Below, in pieces: positions 56,780 to 64,000 of a stretch of DNA of 64,000 bases. The translations under genes were made by a program, and so were the position numbers. How positions within the stretch are numbered: position 1 is the first letter of the stretch; each line of letters opens with the position of its first letter. Source of the DNA: Nigrospora sphaerica (lineage: Eukaryota; Ascomycota; Sordariomycetes; Amphisphaeriales; Apiosporaceae); the NCBI GenBank assembly GCA_018287875.1, contig JAGVVL010000001.1, positions 1,612,001 to 1,676,000 of the forward strand. The letters run 5' to 3'. The notes below the pieces were generated by a model. The model saw nothing but the letters and a program-made list of their open reading frames with translations, had not been told where the DNA came from and made no database searches.

Positions 56780-59714
56780 TTTGCCCTCGTTCGCCGAGCA
56801 GAAGCCGGGCCCAGTGCGGTATGAGTATGGTACAACGAATGCGGTATCATGCCACGATCTCGGCCTTGTGGATGGCAGTGAAGTGAAAGAAGCTTGTCCG
56901 AAGTGCGTCGACCCGGTGTCCCTTTATATTGTACTCAGTGTTGAGTACAACTTCACACCGCGGCAAGATCAACTGGCTGGTTCTGACGTGCCCTCGATGT
57001 TGTAATAGCAAGAAAATGGTACACCATGAAGCCCACCGGTTGGAAACGGGAGCGTATAAGAAGCCGGTGGCTTTCGTCCTTGGTAGTCCACAAGAAGAGG
57101 AAGGCCTGCGGTCACCACGGCCCTTCCCTCGATTCGACCAGGGAGCGCAGCGTACGGCGGGGTGCGACCCGACTGGTGCAAGACAACCGATAGACTGGAG
57201 ATTGGGGTGCGGCCGCAAGAGCCGACGGGGAACGAGGAAGCTGGGCCCGTTCGTCGGGCGTGACAGGCGGCCGGGGGGACGACACGACATAGATAGTCTC
57301 GCGAGTGGAGGACCCAAGAGGTTGCTTCTAGTCATGGTGTGCTGGGGCTGCTAACTAGTAGCAAGTAGGCAGCAGCAGGCGGGCCCGTGGTCGTAGGGAA
57401 TCCGACCTGGAGAGACCTGGGCTGCTCTCTAGTCGCGTGTCAAGGAACGGGAGTGTTTCCACCCCGAGGACCGAAATGTGACGTGCATCGAGAGCCAACG
57501 ATGACGGGGAGACGGATTAGGCAGGCGAATCCCGCAGTTGTGATTTGACACTGGGAACGTGAATGTAAGTATAGATGGACGGTGCTTGCAGGGTCCGCCT
57601 CTTGGCGGGGATCGCTCGCCAGCGCTCTCCCCCTGCCTCTTTGCTTTATGCCCCTGAACAACGTCAACAAGCAAGGGCCGAGGAAATCCTCTTCAGCACT
57701 TGACCCAGCCCGCGATTCGGCACCCAACTAGCGCCAGACTGTTCTTTTCTAGTCTCAAGAGGGCCGCGTGCCGCAAACCGCCGTTGGTACCGCCTCACGC
57801 CAATCGGCCAGGCCTCGCGCGGTTTCGCAGACATGGCGGACTGGTCGCCAAGTTAGGCCCGGCTCTTGCAGCATCGTCATCCTTCGCGCCCCATTGTCAC
57901 CAACTGCCGCGGCTGCAGGACCGACGAAGCTCGTACATAGGTGAGACGGCGCCAGGGCCTTCGAATTCTTGCTTGCTTCTTAAGTTGCGCTCTGGACCCC
58001 GTCCTGGCTTTTTGCTTTTTGGGTCCCGTCGTGATGGGACGGGGGAAAGAAGCTCAGGAACGACGGCCCATCTCTCAGAGTTGGGGCTGAACTCTTTGAC
58101 CAATCGGCAATGACCCCCCGCCAGGAGATCTTGCGGCTTGCGGCAGGTCACCATCGGCAGGGATCGAGGGTGGGCGGAATGGCACAGGATCATCGCCGGG
58201 TCCCTCCCAGTCTTCCCTCATCTCCTCTCCAACCTTGAGCTGACTTCCGAAAGCTTCCTCTACCACGAGAAGAGCGCGTGGCCCAGCCCGAGGTCCCGGT
58301 TACTCAGTGCGCACCCGACGGAGATTTTCCGTCAGGGAGCTGACGGGTAGGGTGGCGGTCGTGGTATTTCACCTGTGTACGTGGGCCTCGGCTAGTTTAA
58401 CACGAAAGAGATATTCAGGCCTCGAGGGGGGCGTACCGCCACTGGTTTTATTGGGAAGCACTTGCATATTGTGCGAAGCCTACATACTACAGCGTGGCAT
58501 GCCCGATCAGCTTGCAGGAGTTTGCGGCGATACAAGGCAATTACCGAAGCGATCTTGTGCAACTTTTCATCAACGACAGATGACCGAGTACCCAAGGTAA
58601 AGTACTTTACCGAACCTACTGAAGTACATACTGGTGTAAGTACCCAATATAAGTACTTTTACCTACCTTCATAATGCATACGGTGTAGTCGCAGGGGGAC
58701 CAGATCGGATATTTTCCCCTGACCCACCGGTGGCGTAACGTCACCCTGGCTTGGATCCGCCGGAAGGACGAGAAAAGAAAGTTATCAACCCCCGAACGCG
58801 CTCTCGTACGCCGTTGCCGCATGGCACGGAACAGGACAAGAGATATCAGCCGAGGACCTAATCTACCAATGTCGTCTGCCGTCCACGGGGCTTCTATGCG
58901 ACCGGCATGTCTTGAAAGTTGCTGTCCCTGAAGATTACTGCTGCTCGCATCGTACGGACCTGTCAGCCAGCGCGACACGACGCAAGGGAATCCAAATCCC
59001 GGCATGCGCATATTCAGCTCTGCTCCTGGTCGAGCCCGGGCATGCCCGGGGTGTCTCATATCGCACCCGCGATCCGGTGGCTGGTAGCTGGGGAGCGTTG
59101 GGCCCGTCTTTTCTTCCATGTGTGCCGTTCGCAGGGGTGGGGAGCACGCGGCCGCCGATGACTCTCTACGTATCTATTACCAGCCAGTACCTGTTTGAGT
59201 ATGTAAATCCAAGGTATGGGATGAGAGGAAGGTAAGACATAGGTAGCTGGGTACATCAGTCAAGCGGCCCATGGACATCTCGCGCACGATACCAGTAATG
59301 GATTTACCAGTGGACGGGACGAATGGCAGGTTGACGGACTACATTCCGCTCGTTTGATGTCGCGCCGTTCGCCTATCGCCTCCCAAACGGGTTGGCTCCG
59401 GGCTTTCGCCATGACTGAGCCCATCCGCGCTTTTCTTTGCCCTGGGCCCGCGGCGCAAAGGGGGTCTGCTGTGCCTATCGAGCCCCGAGCTGGACGGAGA
59501 GGAAGACCGTGTCCCCGCCGCACAGGAAGACGGGGACCCTCCCAAACCGAAAGAAAGGAGGGAAGGGAGGGAAGGGAGGAAAAAGCAACTTGGGAGAAGC
59601 TTAGCGACCCAGGTGTACGCGTAGCGCGATATCAATCGCACGCACACTCGATCCAGCTGGCTGAGTTTTGGCGAGAGAAGAAAAGCCAGCCGCCATCTGC
59701 CCAGCTGCCCAAGG
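56780..59714. other. Long intergenic region with GTAC palindromes
   Basis: About 2.9 kb upstream of the P450. It includes a perfect 16-bp palindrome at 58596-58611 inside a cluster of TAAGTAC/GTACTTA elements (58587-58672). No gene is supported. Confidence 0.4.
58596..58611. repeat. 16-bp perfect palindrome
   Basis: GGTAAAGTACTTTACC is its own reverse complement and sits among further AGTACTT/AAGTACT half-sites up to 58672. Confidence 0.7.
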
Positions 59715-59716
59715 TA

Positions 59717-59744
59717 AAGTGACTGGCCAAAAGTCTGCGCACAG
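59717..59744 (+). repeat. Left terminal inverted repeat
   Basis: The 28-bp repeat starts AAGTGACTGG and ends CTGCGCACAG. It differs from the right copy at three positions. Confidence 0.92.
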
Positions 59745-59861
59745 ACTACATCACCAACCACTCGCTAATTTCTACCCTTCAACTTTTATTACAACTCACG
59801 CACTCAATTCGATAGCAAATTAAGTAGGGGTTTTTTTAAAAGAAAACTCTCGAATTGTAGT

Positions 59862-60989
59862 TTAATAATGGCTATACCAGCCTCTTGCGCGAAGTACCGC
59901 TGCTATACGCCGTGGGATTGACTTTAATAGCTTTAAAATGAGGCCGTGATCTAGCTCACTCCACGCCAACTCGATTATCTCCCTCGCATACGCGTAATTG
60001 TTTATGTTATCTTTCAGATATTGAAAACGAGGCTCGATTTCATATATCTTAAGCTTTAGGGCCCTCCAGACTTGCTCAATAGGGTTGAGGTCGGGGCTAT
60101 GAGCAGGCCACTTAATCGTCCAAATGCCCTTACTTTCGAGGAAGTCCCGGACCGCATGCGAGCGATGTATACGCGCATTATCTTGCATGAAGAGGTCTCC
60201 AGCCTCATATAGAGGCACGAGTCCTTCCTCTAGGACCTCCATATAGCGGGTAGAGGTGAAGCCCTTACGTGCAGAGTCCGGATCACCCTCACAGAAAATG
60301 AGGGGGGACATCCCAGACTCGTCATCCCTCTGCCACACCATACCCCATACCATAAGGCTGATACGAGGCCTTGAGTGTGGCAGAGGGTTCACGAGGTCCT
60401 CACGGAAGCGCTCGCGCGCGTACCGGAACACCCATTCGCCAGGTTTAGAGGGTTCGTTTTGAATCGTGCATTCGTCGGAGAAGAGGCATCGCATAAGCAG
60501 CTCTTGAGCGTCTTTAGAGGACCACTCACGGCAGAAACGAAGCCTCTGTATAGCGTCTTCTTTAGTGAGGAGAATACGCTTCGCAGCGCGCCAGTGGCCG
60601 ATATGTCTCTTACGAAGAGCGCGCTTCGCCGTCCTTGCAGAGAAGGTCCTAAGTCGAGGGTCGAAGAGAGCGTCTCTCTCGACGCAGATCTCTTTCCACG
60701 TGGCGCGCGGCTTCCTCCGTATTAATTGAAATACGTAACGCTCTTGTCGAGAGGTTAACCTACGCGGTCGACCACTTCTTTTCTTAGGTTTTGTTGTTTC
60801 CCGTTGAGTGACGCGCCTCACAAGGTTGGTGATAGTTTCGCGTCGACGCGTTCCGAAGGCCTTTGCAATGGCACTATGCGGTTGACCGCATATAGCGAAA
60901 GCTACAATAGCCGCGACAGCCTCAGGGCTAAACTGTCCGTTAGGCTTGCGCTCTGCGGTTAAAATGCGACCAAATTCGTGCATATCCAT
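59862..60989 (-). CDS. Tc1-type DD34E transposase
   Basis: An uninterrupted 375-residue transposase that excises and re-inserts the surrounding element at TA sites. N-terminal helix-turn-helix DNA-binding segments (residues about 20-110) include AIVAFAICGQPHSAIAKAFG and the GRPRRL AT-hook-like link. The catalytic triad is Asp in LFSDECTIQNE, Asp in LFMQDNARIHRSH and Glu in SPDLNPIEQVW. There are 34 residues between the second Asp and the Glu, which defines DD34E. The start at 60989 gives MDMHEFGRILTAERK; the Met two residues on is equally possible. All catalytic residues are present and no stop or frameshift is seen, so the protein may be functional. Confidence 0.95.
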   Translation of the reverse strand: MDMHEFGRILTAERKPNGQFSPEAVAAIVAFAICGQPHSAIAKAFGTRRRETITNLVRRVTQRETTKPKKRSGRPRRLTSRQERYVFQLIRRKPRATWKEICVERDALFDPRLRTFSARTAKRALRKRHIGHWRAAKRILLTKEDAIQRLRFCREWSSKDAQELLMRCLFSDECTIQNEPSKPGEWVFRYARERFREDLVNPLPHSRPRISLMVWGMVWQRDDESGMSPLIFCEGDPDSARKGFTSTRYMEVLEEGLVPLYEAGDLFMQDNARIHRSHAVRDFLESKGIWTIKWPAHSPDLNPIEQVWRALKLKIYEIEPRFQYLKDNINNYAYAREIIELAWSELDHGLILKLLKSIPRRIAAVLRARGWYSHY

Positions 60990-61069
60990 GGCTAATTAAG
61001 CGAGTTATGGGCAGATGAAGAGATAGGGTGGTTATGTTGATGTCGTGAAGTTGGCACGAGGGGGGTGGC

Positions 61070-61097
61070 CTGTGCGCAGACTTTTGTCCAGTGATTT
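61070..61097 (-). repeat. Right terminal inverted repeat
   Basis: The reverse complement reads AAATCACTGG to CTGCGCACAG, pairing with the left repeat, and is followed by TA. Confidence 0.92.
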
Positions 61098-61099
61098 TA

Positions 61100-61774
61100 C
61101 CAAGCCCGTCTGTCAGTCTGCTAGTCAACCGTCAGCTTTCTTCCCCGAAGCCCCCCCCCCTAATCATGCTCGTCGGGTTCCCAGGCCACATGACTCGCCC
61201 GGCGCTACTTGGCCTATCGGCTGTCGCAAGCAAGCAGGGTCGTTGGCGGGCGGACGACTAGCATCCAGCTAATTGCGCCTTCGCGAGCTTGGCGGCGATT
61301 TTGTGCTTTGTGGGCTGCAGAAAAAAGGCGAACGGCAAGAACGGTGGTGGAAGGCCAGCGCTCCGGGCGAGCCGCCGGGCTCCCTCAGCTGAAGACGGTT
61401 TGGGCACGCCAACGCCACCCCTTCGAGCCGCGCCTCGTTCGTCGTGTACGCCTGCTCTGTGCCCGAGTGTTCGGCCTGGACGCGAGCCGAGGAGAGGGGG
61501 CAAAGCCCTTCCTGCTTTGGTGACGGTGGCGGCCTCCTCGGCCTGGACCGCCCGGCAGTTGAAGAGATGTGTGGGTATGCTGGCTGCATCGAAGGCGGGC
61601 ACCTCTGAGGGGTTGTGATGAACATAGACTCCGAGGTGCCATCATCGACGGTGACGATTCCCTATACAAGATACACGACAACCACGACAGCTACCCATCT
61701 ACTTACGTCGCCCCTATCTCATATCCCCCGACTGCCCTTGGCGACGACAAAATTCCTCCAACGCTACCGTCGCC
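61100..61774. promoter_or_regulatory. Region between transposon and hydrophobin
   Basis: About 675 bp, presumably the hydrophobin promoter. The transposon sits directly upstream of it. No gene is supported. Confidence 0.4.
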
Positions 61775-62361
61775 ATGTATTCCCTCGCAACTCTCCTGGT
61801 CTGGCTTCGGTTTATCGCTCTCCAGCTGTCCCTGGTGACAGCAAGCCCGGCCCCGGCCCCGGCCCCGGCCCCGGAGCCTCTGTTGTCGGGCCTAACCACC
61901 TTGGTCGGCAACATCGGCAATGCCCCCCCGCCCAAGATCCTCTGGACGCCTAAACCGTCTCCGGAATGCGCCCTCATCAACCAGGGCCAGCTTCAATGCT
62001 GCCGCGGCGCCTTGGCCGGCGACCAGCCCCTTGTGGTCTTCCTCGCCAAGTTGTATGGCTACAGACTAAACCCGGACAATGTCAACGGCCTTGTCTGTGA
62101 GCAGTTTTGGCCCCTTCCTCCCCAATTTGATAACGCCCGCATCCCCTCCTCCCGGAGTATAGGATTCCCATGCTGACTGGACCGGCTCTCAGGTGACGAC
62201 GAGCTGGACAAATGCCCTGGCGTCAAAATGTGTTGCCAGGTCACTGCGTTGGTGAGGCCCTCCCCCTGTTGCTCGCTAGAGCCTTTGATCCAGCCCGTTC
62301 CGAACAGATCGGCTGATTATAACAGAGCCCCGTATTGTCACTGTACTGCCAAGACTACTGA
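61775..62361 (+). CDS. Hydrophobin with atypical cysteine spacing
   Basis: Three exons: 61775-62096, 62193-62251 and 62326-62361, giving 138 residues. The first intron splits the Cys108 codon. A signal peptide ends near Ala23 and is followed by an Ala-Pro repeat (SPAPAPAPAPEP). The eight cysteines are at 65, 75, 76, 108, 115, 121, 122 and 135: C-X9-CC-X31-C-X6-C-X5-CC-X12-C. The eight-Cys order with two CC pairs is diagnostic of hydrophobins, small secreted proteins that coat spores and hyphae with an amphipathic film. The X31 and X5 gaps fit class I, while X9 is class II-like and X6 is short for either. The model depends on two introns, both with good CTGAC/CTGAT branch sites. Confidence 0.87.
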
Positions 62362-62745
62362 TCAAATCCCTTTCGTCCACATGTTATGGACGGCACGCAG
62401 ACGACAAATCGCCGTGGCTACCAGGGTTCCTCGTCTTTTCGCTTCTTGAGCCGGAAAAGAAACCAACAGATAGGGAGACGTATTGAGTATACCATAATGC
62501 TACCCATTTAATGGTTCGGAGTTTGGTGTCTCGCATGCAATGCTCTATATCTTTGGATCCGCTGCGCTTCAGCGAATCGATGCAATTACATGTATACAGC
62601 ACAGCAGCTGTGTGCGGGGGGAGGGGTGGGGGGCTGGAGGTCGCCTTTTCATCCATCCGAGAAGAGCCTGCCAAAGGACGTGGTGATGCTCTTGTCGTTG
62701 CTCTTTTACAAACACGGTGGTCGTACACGGGTATTCATACCCACA
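62362..62745. other. Convergent intergenic
   Basis: About 380 bp between the stop codons of the hydrophobin and the COQ1 gene. Nothing recognisable is seen. Confidence 0.4.
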
Positions 62746-64000
62746 TCATTTCTGACGCTTGAGCGTCTTCATAGCCATTTCGATGAGGCCATCCTTGGCA
62801 TCGCTCTCCGGGAATGTGTCAAGAGCAGCAACGGCTTGTCGGCAGTAGTCCTCAGCCAATGCGCGGGTTTGTTCGATACCGTCGCTTTGGAGCACAATAT
62901 CTCGGGCCTGCGGGTTCGTTCGTCAGTTCCACTGTGCCGTCGGAGATACCGAGGGCAAGCTTACTCGTGCTACGTCGCCCTCCTGCTCGAATTTCCGCCC
63001 GACCAGTGCGCCCAACTCGGGCATGGTCTTCCAGGCAAAGAGGAGAGGCGCGGTGGCGAGACCAAGTTCCAGATCAGCCCCGGCCGGCTTCCCCAGGTCC
63101 TTCTCGGTTCTAGTATAATCCAGCATGTCATCTACCAGCTGGAACGCCAAACCCAAGTTCTTTCCGTAGGCATAAGCCGCCTCCACCGTGGTAGCGTCGG
63201 CGCGGCCAAGCAGGGCGGCTGCCCGGCACGACTTTGATATTAAGCTGGCCGTCTTCAAGTACGTTTTCTCCAGGTAGTACCTGAGGGTGGCCTCGGACCA
63301 CTTGGGATTGCGCTCGTCCCGTGCCGTGTTTTTGAGCTGCATAAACTCGCCCTCGACCAAGTTGGCAATAACGGTGGCCAGAAGCTCGACGACCTCGGGG
63401 TTCCGCAGGCGGGCCAGAGCTACCGACGCGCGGCCGAGCAGAAAATCACCAGCCAACACGGCCATTTTGTTACCAAACTCGAGGTTGGCCGAGGGATTGC
63501 CACGCCGGGCTACCGAGTGGTCGATGACGTCGTCGTGCAAAAGCGATGCCGTGTGGATCAGCTCGGTGATCTCGGCGAGCCGCCGTTGTGAGGGAAGAAT
63601 GTCGCTCTTGGTCGATTCGGGCTCAGATGAAAAGCTCGCCAGCGGCGATGTCGGGTTCACATCGCGGAGGACGTCTAATGGTGATATCGCGGTGTTGATC
63701 CTATACTCAGACGGTGGCGCAAGCTCGGGGGTTTTCGGGCACAGCGCCGAGGCCCTCGACATGAGAAGCACAATCATGGGCCGCATGTGTTTGCCTTCGG
63801 ACTGGGTGTAGTATTTGGCGGCCCGGTCGAGCGACGGGTGACCGGAACCCAGTAATTTCCGAATATCGCCAGTCAAAGCCTTCATCTCCTTGGCGACAAT
63901 ACGTAACGGGTCGATGTGCATGTCGCCCCGCGTGGCGCGCGAAACGGCATTGTTCACGATGTTGCCGGCCACCTGCACCGCGGCGCCCCATGCCGAGGCC
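62746..64000 (-). CDS. coq1: Polyprenyl diphosphate synthase for ubiquinone side chain (COQ1), 3' part
   Basis: A mitochondrial trans-prenyltransferase that builds the polyprenyl tail of ubiquinone. The frame enters from beyond position 64000 (reading ASAWGAAVQVAGNIV), so the N-terminus with its targeting peptide is missing. The exon runs to 62965, then a 57-nt intron and the final exon 62907-62746. Motifs present are GSGHPSLDRAAKYYTQSEGK, the first aspartate-rich motif in LLHDDVIDHS and the second in QLVDDMLDYT. The last exon ends AMKTLKRQK. A Ser/Pro-rich insertion of about 45 residues precedes LPSQRRLAEITEL, as I recall from other fungal Coq1 proteins. About 395 residues are visible. Confidence 0.93.

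Larger units (their letters stand above)
59717..61097. mobile_element. Tc1/mariner-type DNA transposon, complete
   Basis: A 1381-bp element bounded by 28-bp terminal inverted repeats that match at 25 positions. It is flanked on both sides by TA (59715-59716 and 61098-61099), the usual target duplication. It carries one intact transposase on the minus strand. Size and structure resemble impala-like elements of ascomycetes. The coding part is visibly less GC-rich than the surroundings, consistent with a separate origin. Confidence 0.93.

Overview
The window comes from the nuclear genome of a filamentous ascomycete, most likely a sordariomycete. Genes are GC-rich, with short introns (49-164 nt in most cases) that have GT..AG ends and CTAAC/CTGAC-type branch points just before the acceptor. 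Fungus-specific families are present: PalC, Zn2Cys6 factors, a HeLo-domain protein, a hydrophobin, OCH1-like GT32, TPO-type MFS and a fungal rhodopsin-type membrane protein. Exon structures were built by hand from splice signals, reading phase and family similarity. Unless noted, exon phases were checked to close on the stated protein length.

Layout. 0-9 kb: the tail of an unrecognised gene, palC (pH signalling), alg6 (N-glycan glucosylation) and a SURF4/Erv29 ER cargo receptor. 11.5-15.2 kb: a HeLo-pseudokinase gene convergent with a Zn2Cys6 transcription factor. 15.9-25.7 kb: a minus-strand run with a large disordered protein, a GNAT acetyltransferase, a DUF3445 (heme-dependent N-demethylase-like) protein and vacuolar dipeptidyl aminopeptidase DapB. 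27.9-43.7 kb: a secreted polysaccharide deacetylase with three N-terminal repeats, a GT32 mannosyltransferase, a Rei1-like C2H2 protein, a secreted beta-lactamase-fold hydrolase, a probable SET-domain relic and an orphan zinc-binding protein. 44-56.8 kb: an MFS exporter, a kinesin-10, a rhodopsin-type membrane protein and a cytochrome P450. 59.7-61.1 kb: a complete Tc1/mariner element with an intact DD34E transposase, matched inverted repeats and a TA duplication. 61.8-64 kb: a hydrophobin and the 3' part of COQ1.

Most genes are housekeeping or secretory/cell-surface functions on their own promoters. I see no clear biosynthetic cluster, although the P450, MFS and Zn2Cys6 genes would be typical tailoring parts. 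Intergenic spaces are long (up to about 3 kb). They carry G/C homopolymers, a GCA microsatellite and short GTAC-centred palindromes, but no recognisable genes. The least ordinary items are the MLKL-like HeLo-pseudokinase, the intact transposon, the hydrophobin with hybrid cysteine spacing, the triple-repeat deacetylase and a zinc cluster interrupted by a stop-free intron.
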